Assembly (NCBI RefSeq): GCF_026339955.1 | Contig: NZ_JAPEPW010000002.1 | Span: 1,364,001-1,428,000, forward strand | Origin: Streptomyces sp. NBC_01549 | GTDB lineage: Bacteria > Actinomycetota > Actinomycetes > Streptomycetales > Streptomycetaceae | Length of the DNA stretch: 64,000 nucleotides | Direction of reading: 5' to 3' | Shown: piece by piece, positions 1 through 7,575 of the stretch | How the letters are laid out: the number at the start of each line of letters is the position of its first letter | How positions within the stretch are numbered: the stretch's first letter is position 1 | Notes under the pieces: generated by a model | Database searches by the model: none | Seen by the model: the letters and a program-made list of their open reading frames with translations, nothing else | What the model was told of the DNA's origin: nothing | Translations under genes and position numbers: made by a program

Positions 1-505
1 TCAGGGTCTCACCGGCGGCACAGGGGCGATCGACCGCATTCGGCCCTCACTTGGCATCCTGGACCCCATGAGCACTCTGGGCCGCACTTCGTTCGTCTTC
101 GATCGGAAGTTCGTGGAACTGCTGGCCGCCGAGGGTGTTCCGATGGCCGTGGCCTCGGGCTCCTCACCCGCCGCCATCGAGGCGATCCTCACGGGCACCG
201 GCCTGGCCGCCCACCTGACGACCGTCGTCTCGGCCGACGAGGTCGCGCACGGCAAGCCCGCCCCGGACGTGTTCCTCGAAGCGGCGCGCCGCCTCGGGGC
301 CGACCCGGCGGACTGCGTGGTCCTCGAGGACGCCGCTCCGGGCGCCGCCGCCGCGCACGCGGCCGGGATGCGCTGCGTCGCGATCCCGTATGTCGCCGCG
401 CAGGCCGACGACCCGGCGTTCGCCACGGCGGGGCTGCTGCTGCGCGGCGGACAGGGCGAGTTCACCGCGCAGGCCACCTACGACTGGCTCGCACGCTCGG
501 CCTAG
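1..505 (+). CDS. HAD-family phosphatase, C-terminal part (5' end outside window)
   Basis: The reading frame is open from the window edge and ends at a TAG at 503-505, so the gene starts upstream. Visible HAD signatures are motif II (MAVASGSS), the motif III lysine (HGKPAPDVF) and the motif IV acidic pair (VVLEDA), in the order expected for a beta-phosphoglucomutase-like or sugar-phosphate phosphatase. The motif I Asp nucleophile lies outside the window. Substrate cannot be told. An internal ATG at 68 exists, but a start there would omit motif I, so it is unlikely to be the true start. Confidence 0.8.
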   Translation, partial: QGLTGGTGAIDRIRPSLGILDPMSTLGRTSFVFDRKFVELLAAEGVPMAVASGSSPAAIEAILTGTGLAAHLTTVVSADEVAHGKPAPDVFLEAARRLGADPADCVVLEDAAPGAAAAHAAGMRCVAIPYVAAQADDPAFATAGLLLRGGQGEFTAQATYDWLARSA

Positions 506-542
506 GTTCCTGAGCCACGACCGTCGCCCCGACCCCGTCGGG

Positions 543-1475
543 TCAGGAGACGTGCAGCACGGTCTTGCCCCGGCGATGGCCCTGCTCCAGTGCCGCGTAC
601 GCCCGCGCGGTCTCGGCGAGGGGGAACACGCGGTCGACGGGCGGAGCCAGTTCGCCGTCCGCGACCAGGCGGGACAGCTCCTCCAGTCCGGAGCGGTCCG
701 GTTCCACGACGAAGAACCTGCCGCCCTCCCTGGTGGCGTCGGGCGGGGCGACGATGCTCACCAGTCGGCCCCCGGGACGCAGCACCTGCCAGGAGCGCTC
801 CTGGGTGTCGCCGCCGACCGTGTCGAAGACCAGGTTGACGTCCTTGACCTGCTCCTCGAAGCGCTCGCTCCGGTAGTCGATGACCTGCTCGGCGCCCAGC
901 TCGCGTACGAAATCGGCGGCCGCGGCGTCGGCCGTCGCGGTGACGGAGGCGCCGAGCGCGGCCGCGACCTGCACCGCGAAGGAGCCGACCCCGCCCGCGC
1001 CACCCTGCACCAGCACCCGGGCACCGGGGCGCAGGCCGCCGTGCAGGACCAGGCCCTGCCAGGCCGTCAGCCCGGCCAGCGGCAGCGCCGCCGCGTGGTC
1101 GTGGTCGAGCCTGGCCGGCTTGGCGGCGAGCACGGCCGCGGGTACGGCGACGAACTCCGCCGCGGCCCCGTCCCGGGTGAACGGGATCAACCCGTACACC
1201 TCGTCGCCTACCTTCCAGTCCGACACCTCGTCGCCGAGCTCGACGACCACACCCGACACCTCCTTGGACGGCACGACGGGCACCCGCTCGCCGCCGCTGC
1301 CGTCGAAGCTGTCGGTCCAGGTCGCGTCCCAGTCGAGTTCACCCGGCGTGATGGACGCGGATCGCACCCCGACCAGGACCTCGCCCGGGCCGGGCACCGG
1401 GCGCGGGGCGATCTCGTACGTCAGTTGCTCCGGGCCGCCCCGTCGGTGGCCGCGCACCGCGTGCATGGTGTCCAT
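543..1475 (-). CDS. NADP-dependent zinc-free MDR oxidoreductase (quinone oxidoreductase-like)
   Basis: 310 aa. Medium-chain dehydrogenase/reductase fold: GroES-like N-terminal half, then a Rossmann half with GGAGGVGSFAVQVAAALG. The zinc-ligand loop is absent, which points to the quinone-reductase or enoyl-reductase branch that reduces an activated C=C or quinone with NADPH. I chose the ATG at 1475 (MDTMHAVRG) because a GGAGG lies 5 nt upstream; the longer frame to 1565 has no ribosome site. It runs convergent with the upstream HAD gene. No operon partner; substrate unknown. Confidence 0.85.
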   Translation of the reverse strand: MDTMHAVRGHRRGGPEQLTYEIAPRPVPGPGEVLVGVRSASITPGELDWDATWTDSFDGSGGERVPVVPSKEVSGVVVELGDEVSDWKVGDEVYGLIPFTRDGAAAEFVAVPAAVLAAKPARLDHDHAAALPLAGLTAWQGLVLHGGLRPGARVLVQGGAGGVGSFAVQVAAALGASVTATADAAAADFVRELGAEQVIDYRSERFEEQVKDVNLVFDTVGGDTQERSWQVLRPGGRLVSIVAPPDATREGGRFFVVEPDRSGLEELSRLVADGELAPPVDRVFPLAETARAYAALEQGHRRGKTVLHVS

Positions 1476-1574
1476 TCCAACCTCCCAGGTCGCGCCGGCC
1501 GGGAACCGGCGATACCTCCAGAGTGGTCGACCCGGGCACCTCGCGCTTGAGTCATTCGACTTCATGCGCCTGAC

Positions 1575-2741
1575 TCAGGCAGCCTCACGCGCCGCCACCG
1601 CGCCAGTCCCCCGCCCGCCCCCGTCACGGTGGATCGGTGTCCTGGAACCGGTCAGCGGAGCGCCCGTCCCGCCCTCCCGTGCCGCGACGATCTCCGCCGC
1701 GATGGACAGCGCGGTCTCCTCGGGCGTACGGGCCCCGAGGTCGAGTCCGATCGGCGACCTCAGTCGGGCCAACTCCCGCTCACCGAGGCCGACTTCGCGC
1801 AGCCGCCGCTCGCGGTCCTCGTGGGTGCGGCGCGAGCCCATGGCGCCGACGAACGCCATCGGCATCCGCAGGGCCGCCTCCAGCAGCGGTACGTCGAACT
1901 TCGCGTCGTGGGTGAGCACACACAGGACCGTGCGGTCGTCGGTCACGGTGCGCCGGAGATAGCGGTGCGGCCAGTCGACCACGATGTCGTCCGCGTCGGG
2001 GAAGCGGACCCGGGTGGCGAAGACCGGGCGGGCGTCGCACACGGTCACGTGGTAGCCGAGGAACTTGCCCACCCTCACCAGCGCCGTCGCGAAGTCCACG
2101 GCGCCGAAGACGATCATGCGGGGCGGCGGCACGCTCGACTCGACGAGCAGGGTCACACCGCCGGGGCAGCGCGCACCGTCCTCGGAGAGTTCGAGAGTGC
2201 CGGTGCGGCCCGCCGCCAGCAGGGCGCGCGCCTCCCCCACCGCGGTGCGGTCCAGCTCCGGGCGACCGCCGAGGCTCCCCCGGCAGGTGTCGGACGAGTT
2301 GTCGGGGCGGACGAGCAGCATCCGCCCCAGCAGTTCCACCGGCCCCCGGACGACCCGGGCGACGGCCGCCGCCTCGCCCCGGGCCGCGGCCGCCAGCGCC
2401 GCCGCGTACACCGCCCGGTCCGGCGCGTCCGCGCGCACCGGCGTGACCAGCACCTCGATGACCCCACCGCAGGTCAGCCCCACCGCGAAGGCGTCCTCAT
2501 CGCTGTAGCCGAACCGCTCCAGCACCGTGTGGCCGTCCTGGAGCGCCTGGACACATAGGTCGTACACGGCGCCTTCCACGCAGCCTCCGGAGACCGAGCC
2601 GACGGCCGTGCCTCCGCTGTCGACCGCGAGGGCCGCGCCGGGGCCGCGCGGGGCGCTGCCGCCGACGCTCACCACGGTGGCGACGGCGAAGTCCCGGCCC
2701 TCCTCGGCCCACCGGTTCAGCTCGTCGGCGATGTCAAGCAT
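1575..2741 (-). CDS. XdhC/CoxI-family molybdenum hydroxylase maturation protein
   Basis: 388 aa. The N-terminal XdhC_CoxI domain (VSVGGSAPRGPG near residue 25) and C-terminal Rossmann-like XdhC domain (VTVCDARPVF) are both present. Family members bind molybdenum cofactor and insert the sulfurated form into xanthine/aldehyde oxidoreductases. It is the last gene of the operon: its ATG at 2741 overlaps the end of the Mo-subunit gene by 8 nt, so translation is probably coupled. The open frame continues far upstream, but that part is antisense-like Arg/Ser-rich sequence. Fourth place in the order matches E. coli paoABCD. Confidence 0.88.
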   Translation of the reverse strand: MLDIADELNRWAEEGRDFAVATVVSVGGSAPRGPGAALAVDSGGTAVGSVSGGCVEGAVYDLCVQALQDGHTVLERFGYSDEDAFAVGLTCGGVIEVLVTPVRADAPDRAVYAAALAAAARGEAAAVARVVRGPVELLGRMLLVRPDNSSDTCRGSLGGRPELDRTAVGEARALLAAGRTGTLELSEDGARCPGGVTLLVESSVPPPRMIVFGAVDFATALVRVGKFLGYHVTVCDARPVFATRVRFPDADDIVVDWPHRYLRRTVTDDRTVLCVLTHDAKFDVPLLEAALRMPMAFVGAMGSRRTHEDRERRLREVGLGERELARLRSPIGLDLGARTPEETALSIAAEIVAAREGGTGAPLTGSRTPIHRDGGGRGTGAVAAREAA

Positions 2742-4884
2742 CCTGGTCCCCTCGCGCGCCGGCCAGCAGCACCCGGTCCGGGCGGATCGGCAGATTCCGG
2801 TGCCGTACACCCGTCGCGTGCCAGACCGCGTTGGCGATCGCCGCCGCCGCGCCGACGACCCCGATCTCTCCGATGCCCTTGATGCCGACCGGATCCCCGG
2901 GGTCGGGGTCGTCCACCCAGTCCGCCTCGATGTGGGGCACGTCGGCGTGCGCGGAGAAGTGATAGCCCGCGAGGTCGGCGCCGACATGGCCGCCACTGGC
3001 CCGGTCCCTGTGAGCCTCCTCGTGCAGGGCCATGGACAGGCCCCAGATCATGCCTCCGATGAACTGACCGCGCGCGGTCAGCGGGTTGACGATCCGGCCG
3101 GCGGCGAAGATGCCGAGCATCCGCCGCACCCGCACCTCTCCGCTGGTGACGTCGACGGCGACCTCGGCGAACTGTGCCCCGAACGAGTGCCGTTCCTTCT
3201 GCTCCAGCGCGCCGACCGCCTGGGAGGTGTCCGAGCGTGCCGTGATCCCCTCCGGCGGAATGCCACCGCCCAGGGCGAGTCGCTCGCGCAGTTCACCCGC
3301 CGCGACCCGGATCGCCCAGGCCCAGGAGCGGGTGCCCATCGAACCGCCGGCGATCATCGCGAAGCCGAAGTCGCTGTCCGCGATCCGCATCCGGATGCGT
3401 TCCGGCTGGACCTCCAGCGCGTCGGCGGCGATCAGGGTGAGCGCGGTCCGTGCCCCGGTCCCGATGTCGGACGCGGTGATCCGTACGGTGAAGGTGCCGT
3501 CCGGCTCGGCCGTCACGGCCGCCGTGGACGGGGCGGACAACACGGGGAACGTGGACGCGGCCGTGCCGGTCCCGAGCAGCCAGCGGCCCTCACGGCGGAT
3601 GCCGGGACGCGGGTCGCGGTCGGCCCAGCCGAACCGGCGGGCCCCCTCCTCGAAGCACGCGAGCAGATTGCGGCCGCTGAACGGCAGCCCGGAGACGGGG
3701 CCGACGGCCGGTTCGTTGCGGGCGCGCAGCGCGATCGGGTCGAGGCCGCACCGCTCGGCGAGTTCGTCGAGCGCGGACTCCAGCGCGAACGAGCCCGGTG
3801 CCTCGCCCGGGGCCCGCATCCAGCTCGGGGTCGGCACGTCGAGCGGTACGACACGGCTCTGCGAGTAGTGCGCGTCAGAGGCGTACATCGCGCGCCCGAA
3901 CTCGGCACACCGCTCGACGAACTCGTGGACGGTCGAGGTGAGGCTCTCGGCCCGGTGGTCGAACGCGCGCAGCCGGCCGTCCGCGTCGGCGCCGAGCCTG
4001 ATCCGCTGGGCCGTGGGGCTGCGGTAGCCGACCAGCGAGAACATCTGGCGGCGGGTCAGTATGACGCGGACGGGTCGGTGCAGGACGGTCGCGGCCATCG
4101 CGGCGGCGACCGAGTGCGGGCGGGTGCCCTTGGAGCCGAAGCCGCCACCGACGTGTTCCGAGCGCACCCGGACCGACTGGGGGTCGAGCGAGAACAGCTT
4201 CGCCAGCTCGTCCGCCACGAACCTGCTGCCCTGGTTGGAGTCGACGACCTCGAGCCGGCCGCCGTCCCAGCGCGCGATCGCCGCGTGCGGCTCCATGGGG
4301 CTGTGGTGCTCCTCCGGAGTGCTGTACTCGGCGTCCACGACGACGGCGGACGCGGCGAGTTCGGCCTCCAGGTCCCCCTTCTGCGCGGCGGGGGCACTTT
4401 CCGGCGCGTACACACCGGGAAGCCCGGCGGCGAACACGACGTTGTGCGGCTCCTCGTCGTACTCGACGACAAGGGCCTCGGCGGCCTCCCGGGCCTGCTC
4501 GGGCGTCTCGGCCACGACCAGCGCCACCGGCCAGCCGACGAACGGGACTCGGTCGTGCTGGAAGATCTGGGCGATCGGGTCGGGCAGCCCGAAGGCGTTC
4601 GTGTAGTCGCCGTTGAGGCGCGGGGCGTTCTCGTGGTGCAGGACGGCGAGGACGCCCGGCATCGCGAGGACGGGCGCGGACTCCACCGCGCGGATCCGGC
4701 CACGCGCCACGGTGGACAACACCAGCCAGCCGTGGGCGAGTTCGGGATACGGGACCTCACCCGCGTAGCGCGCCGCCCCGGTGACCTTGGCCACGCCCTC
4801 CACGCGGGTGTGCGCGACGCCGACGGCTCCGGACGTCGCGGTCGCCGCCGCCGTCGTGGTCGTGGTCGTGGTCGTGCTGGTCAT
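2734..4884 (-). CDS. Molybdopterin-binding large subunit, xanthine dehydrogenase/aldehyde oxidoreductase family
   Basis: 716 aa. The start MTSTTTTTTT at 4884 gives a 4-nt ATGA overlap with the FAD-subunit gene. The chain contains the Mo-pterin loop GGFGSKG, the MRAPGEAPGSFALE segment and, near the C-terminus, KGIGEIGVVGAA with the expected catalytic Glu. It should oxidise aldehydes or N-heterocycles with water as oxygen donor. The subunit order (2Fe-2S, FAD, Mo, XdhC) and the PaoB-like FAD subunit suggest an aldehyde oxidoreductase rather than strict xanthine dehydrogenase. No export signal is seen, so it is probably cytoplasmic. The substrate is inferred, not shown. Confidence 0.88.
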   Translation of the reverse strand: MTSTTTTTTTTAAATATSGAVGVAHTRVEGVAKVTGAARYAGEVPYPELAHGWLVLSTVARGRIRAVESAPVLAMPGVLAVLHHENAPRLNGDYTNAFGLPDPIAQIFQHDRVPFVGWPVALVVAETPEQAREAAEALVVEYDEEPHNVVFAAGLPGVYAPESAPAAQKGDLEAELAASAVVVDAEYSTPEEHHSPMEPHAAIARWDGGRLEVVDSNQGSRFVADELAKLFSLDPQSVRVRSEHVGGGFGSKGTRPHSVAAAMAATVLHRPVRVILTRRQMFSLVGYRSPTAQRIRLGADADGRLRAFDHRAESLTSTVHEFVERCAEFGRAMYASDAHYSQSRVVPLDVPTPSWMRAPGEAPGSFALESALDELAERCGLDPIALRARNEPAVGPVSGLPFSGRNLLACFEEGARRFGWADRDPRPGIRREGRWLLGTGTAASTFPVLSAPSTAAVTAEPDGTFTVRITASDIGTGARTALTLIAADALEVQPERIRMRIADSDFGFAMIAGGSMGTRSWAWAIRVAAGELRERLALGGGIPPEGITARSDTSQAVGALEQKERHSFGAQFAEVAVDVTSGEVRVRRMLGIFAAGRIVNPLTARGQFIGGMIWGLSMALHEEAHRDRASGGHVGADLAGYHFSAHADVPHIEADWVDDPDPGDPVGIKGIGEIGVVGAAAAIANAVWHATGVRHRNLPIRPDRVLLAGARGDQDA

Positions 4885-5873
4885 CGGGCCGCCTCCTCGG
4901 TGAGTTCGGTCAGCATCGCCACGACGAGATTGCGCATCAGGGGCACCTTGTATCCGTTGTGGGGCAGCGTCCGGGCCGCCGCCAACTCGGCGTCGGCGGC
5001 GGCCGTGAAGGCCTCGGCGCTCGCCGGTCCCCCAGTCAGCGCCCGCTCGGCCGCCCGGGCCCGCCACGGCCGGGAGGCCACCGCACCGAAGGCCAGGCGC
5101 ACTTCGCGTACGACACCGTCGCGGACGTCGAGCGCGGCGGCGATCGAGCCGATCGCGAACGCGTACGAGGCGCGCTCGCGCACCTTGCGGTAGCGGGAGC
5201 GGGCGGCGACCGGGGCGGCCGGCAGGGTGACGCCGGTGATCAGCGCGCCGGGCGGCAGGGCGGTCTCCAGGTGCGGTGTGTCACCCACCGGCAGATAGAA
5301 CTCCGCGAGGGGCAACGCCCCCGGCCCGTCAGCCGTTTCGTACGAGACGACGGCGTCGAAGGCGGTGAGGGCCACGGCCATGTCCGAAGGATGCGTGGCC
5401 ACGCACTGCGTGGAGGCGCCGAGGATCGCGTGGTTGTGGTGCTCGCCCTCGACGGCGGGGCAACCGCTGCCGGGGACACGCTTGTTGCAGGGCTTCGCCA
5501 GGTCGGTGAAGTAGCCGCAGCGGGTGCGCTGGAGCAGGTTTCCGCCGACCGTGGCCATGTTGCGCAACTGACCGGAGGCGCCCGCCAGGACGGCCTGGGT
5601 CAACGCCGGGTAGTGACGCCGCACGTCGGGATGGACGGCGAGGTCGCTGTTGGTCACGGTCGCGCCGATTCGCAGCTCGCCGCTGTTCGTGAACTCGACG
5701 CGGTCAAGGGGGAGTTCACGTACGTCGACGAGGCGCGCGGGCCGCTCCACCCCGCTCTTCATCAGGTCGACGAGATTGGTGCCGCCGCCGAGATAGCGCG
5801 CGTCGGGATCGGCGCCCAGCAGGGCGACCGCACCTGAGACGTCGAAGGCGCGCTCATAGCCGAACTCCCTCAT
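4881..5873 (-). CDS. FAD-binding subunit, molybdenum hydroxylase (PaoB/YagS-like)
   Basis: 330 aa. The FAD-binding fold of CO/xanthine dehydrogenase medium subunits is recognisable (YLGGGTNLVDLMK, ATVGGNLLQRTRC). A stretch with four cysteines (TRCGYF, KPCNKR, GSGCPA, TQCVATHPSD) matches the insertion that carries an extra [4Fe-4S] cluster in E. coli PaoB; classical xanthine dehydrogenase FAD subunits lack it. The start at 5873 overlaps the stop of the 2Fe-2S gene by 4 nt. Electrons would pass from Mo to 2Fe-2S clusters, then FAD, then an acceptor. The longer in-frame extension is unsupported. Confidence 0.88.
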   Translation of the reverse strand: MREFGYERAFDVSGAVALLGADPDARYLGGGTNLVDLMKSGVERPARLVDVRELPLDRVEFTNSGELRIGATVTNSDLAVHPDVRRHYPALTQAVLAGASGQLRNMATVGGNLLQRTRCGYFTDLAKPCNKRVPGSGCPAVEGEHHNHAILGASTQCVATHPSDMAVALTAFDAVVSYETADGPGALPLAEFYLPVGDTPHLETALPPGALITGVTLPAAPVAARSRYRKVRERASYAFAIGSIAAALDVRDGVVREVRLAFGAVASRPWRARAAERALTGGPASAEAFTAAADAELAAARTLPHNGYKVPLMRNLVVAMLTELTEEAAR

Positions 5874-6493
5874 GCCGCCGCCTCCTTGGTCTCGGACGAC
5901 CGCGTATCGGACGACCGCGTATCGGCCACGTACGCGTCGGGCACCCGTCCCCGCGCCGCCCTCGCCACGGCCTCCACGATCGACACATACGCGCCGCACC
6001 GGCACAGGTTGCCGCTCATCCGCTCGCGGATCTCCTCGGGCGTGAGCTGCGAAACCCCCGCTTCGGGCCGTATGTCGGCGGTCACGGCGCTCGGCCAGCC
6101 CGCCGCGTGCTCCTCGATCACCGCGAGGGCCGAACAGATCTGACCGGGCGTGCAGTAGCCGCACTGGTAGCCGTCGAGGTCGAGGAAGGCCTGCTGTACG
6201 GGATGCAGCCGATCACCGTCCGCCACCCCTTCGATGGTGGTGATCTCACGCCCCTCGGCGGCGACGGCGAGTTGCAGACAGGAAACGGCCCGTCGTCCGT
6301 CGAGGAGCACCGTACAGGCGCCGCACTGGCCCTGATCACAGCCTTTCTTGGTTCCGGTGAGATCGAGACGCTCACGCAGCGCGTCGAGCAGGGTGGTGCG
6401 ATGGTCGACGGGCAGCGTGTGCTTCTCGCCGTTGATGTGCAGGGTGATGGCGCTGGACGTCGAGGTCGTACCGCTGGACGTCGTAGGGGCCAT
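5870..6493 (-). CDS. 2Fe-2S subunit, molybdenum hydroxylase
   Basis: 207 aa, first gene of the four-gene operon. The plant-ferredoxin-like cluster motif (CDQGQCGACTVLLDG, then SCL) and the second alpha-helical cluster motif (CGYCTPGQICSA, GNLCRCGAY) provide the eight cysteines of two [2Fe-2S] centres. The N-terminus is Ser/Thr-rich without a twin-arginine signal, unlike periplasmic PaoA of E. coli. The C-terminus has a short degenerate repeat (DTRSSDTRSSETK). The divergent TetR gene and paired operators upstream indicate local repression. Confidence 0.88.
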   Translation of the reverse strand: MAPTTSSGTTSTSSAITLHINGEKHTLPVDHRTTLLDALRERLDLTGTKKGCDQGQCGACTVLLDGRRAVSCLQLAVAAEGREITTIEGVADGDRLHPVQQAFLDLDGYQCGYCTPGQICSALAVIEEHAAGWPSAVTADIRPEAGVSQLTPEEIRERMSGNLCRCGAYVSIVEAVARAARGRVPDAYVADTRSSDTRSSETKEAAA

Positions 6494-6603
6494 GATCAGC
6501 CTTCTTTCGCCTGTCTGAGGGGGAAGGAAGTCGCGAGAGGGCCGGGAAAAGGGGGACTCCGACAGTCCACACTGGCCGAATCCGACGGTATGGTGGAGCC
6601 CTA

Positions 6604-6621
6604 AACGGACAGCTGTCCGTT
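6604..6621. promoter_or_regulatory. TetR operator 1 (perfect 18-bp palindrome)
   Basis: The sequence AACGGACAGCTGTCCGTT is its own reverse complement. It lies between the divergent molybdenum hydroxylase operon (start 6493) and the TetR gene (start 6699). Its centre is 30 bp from that of a second palindrome sharing the 14-bp core CGGACAGCTGTCCG. Two same-face sites are typical for a TetR repressor controlling itself and its divergent neighbour. Confidence 0.85.
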
Positions 6622-6633
6622 AATCGTGAACCT

Positions 6634-6651
6634 ACCGGACAGCTGTCCGGT
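6634..6651. promoter_or_regulatory. TetR operator 2 (perfect 18-bp palindrome)
   Basis: The sequence ACCGGACAGCTGTCCGGT is a perfect palindrome with the same core as operator 1, centred 30 bp away (about three helical turns). It lies 48 bp before the TetR start codon, where it could cover the TetR promoter while operator 1 covers the operon promoter. Confidence 0.85.
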
Positions 6652-6698
6652 TAGCAAGGCGTTCACCCGGCAGGCCGTGGAGGACGAAGGAGGACCGA

Positions 6699-7307
6699 GT
6701 GCAGGAGAAGAAGGCCACGCCACTGCGCTCCGACGCGCAACGCAATCGCGAGCGCATCCTCGAAGTGGCCCTGGCCGAGCTGACGCGGTCGGCGGACACC
6801 CCGCTCAGCACGATCGCCAAGAAGGCGGGGGTCGGGCAGGGAACGTTCTACCGCAACTTCCCGAACCGCGAGGCCCTTCTCCTGGAGATCTACCGCCACG
6901 AGGTGCAGCAGGTCGCCGCCGCCGCGGCCCAGTTGCTGGAGACCCGCGCGCCGGACCGGGCCCTGCGGGAGTGGATGGACCGCCTCGCCCAGTTCGCCAT
7001 GACCAAGGTCGGCCTGGCCGAGGCGCTGCGCGCGACCACCCTCGCGCACGGCACCCTGGCCAGACTGGGACACGGCGCGATGTCCTCGGCCGCCGCACTG
7101 CTCCTGACGGCGAACGACGAGGCCGGAACCATCCGCCCCGGGCTGACCCCCGAGGACTTCTTCCTCGTCATCGCCGGTCTCTGGCAGATCGACGCGGGCG
7201 GGGACTGGCAGCCGCGCGCCACCCGCCTTCTGGACTTCGTCATGGACGGCCTACGGGTGGGCGCGCCTGCCGCCTCGAACGCGCGCGACGAAGCCGTCCG
7301 CCTGTAA
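6699..7307 (+). CDS. TetR-family transcriptional repressor
   Basis: 202 aa. The N-terminal helix-turn-helix is clear (RERILEVALAEL near residue 14, then IAKKAGVGQGTFYRNFPNRE), followed by an all-helical ligand domain. The GTG start at 6699 follows a GGAGG with 5-nt spacing. Divergence from the molybdenum hydroxylase operon with two identical-core palindromes between makes it the likely local repressor, comparable to XdhR of S. coelicolor. The inducer is unknown. Its stop codon lies in the loop of an inverted repeat that probably terminates transcription in both directions. Confidence 0.9.
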   Translation: MQEKKATPLRSDAQRNRERILEVALAELTRSADTPLSTIAKKAGVGQGTFYRNFPNREALLLEIYRHEVQQVAAAAAQLLETRAPDRALREWMDRLAQFAMTKVGLAEALRATTLAHGTLARLGHGAMSSAAALLLTANDEAGTIRPGLTPEDFFLVIAGLWQIDAGGDWQPRATRLLDFVMDGLRVGAPAASNARDEAVRL

Positions 7308-7327
7308 CTCCCCCGTGGCGGACGGCT
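7292..7327. terminator. Bidirectional terminator hairpin between TetR gene and Y RNA
   Basis: An 11-bp perfect inverted repeat (7292-7302 with 7317-7327, arm AGCCGTCCGCC) with a 14-nt loop that contains the TetR stop codon TAA. No long T-tract is present, as is usual in Streptomyces. It sits at the 3' end of the TetR gene and just beyond the predicted 3' end of the opposite-strand RNA. Confidence 0.7.
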
Positions 7328-7335
7328 CGTGTCGT

Positions 7336-7478
7336 GGTGTTCAGAGATCGGGATCGGTGTCGGCGACGTAAGTGTCCTGGGCCGCTGGACGACACCCGCC
7401 GAGGCGGGCGACGGGATTCGAACCCGCGTCTCTCTCTTGACAGGAGAAGTAGCCGAAACCTTCGCACCTGAACGAGGT
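7336..7478 (-). ncRNA. Candidate Y RNA (YrlA type): permuted tRNA-like module plus Ro-binding-like stem
   Basis: Read on the minus strand, the elements run in an order opposite to a tRNA. A T-arm GCGGG-TTCGAAT-CCCGT comes first. It is followed directly by a 7-bp acceptor-like stem CGCCCGC/GCGGGTG closed by a CUCG tetraloop, then TC and a D-arm GTCC-AGCGGCCCA-GGAC with the invariant A14, GG and A21. The outside is closed by GTTCAG (7468-7473) with CTGAAC (7339-7344), and by GGTTTCGGC with GCCGACACC (8 of 9 pairs). Between the stems the 5' strand reads GGTGCGAAGGT, close to the GGUCCGAAGGU of the vertebrate Y RNA Ro-binding stem. An extra hairpin TTCTC-CTGTCAA-GAGAG precedes the T-arm. YrlA RNAs are known to tether Ro60 to PNPase and to mimic tRNA in this layout. 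No protein gene overlaps. Ends and promoter are estimates. Confidence 0.75.
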
Positions 7479-7575
7479 CCACCGTAGTGGTGGCCGCCGT
7501 CGCGGTCATCTGGATTTCGGCGTGCGGCAGACGCGTATCGGGGCGTTGTCAGTGGTGGCGTGCAGGATGGCGAGC

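Noticed and set aside
2527..5193. 888-codon open frame on the plus strand opposite the molybdenum hydroxylase genes
   Set aside because: Composition is Arg/Gly/Asp-rich antisense shadow, with no domain, while the minus strand has four genes with clear motifs.
7395..7480. Minus-strand tRNA-Asp (anticodon-like GTC in a 7-nt loop next to a perfect T-arm)
   Set aside because: The 3' acceptor strand CGCCCGC has no partner upstream; it pairs with the sequence just downstream, and the D-arm is also downstream. A permuted tRNA-like RNA explains the data better.
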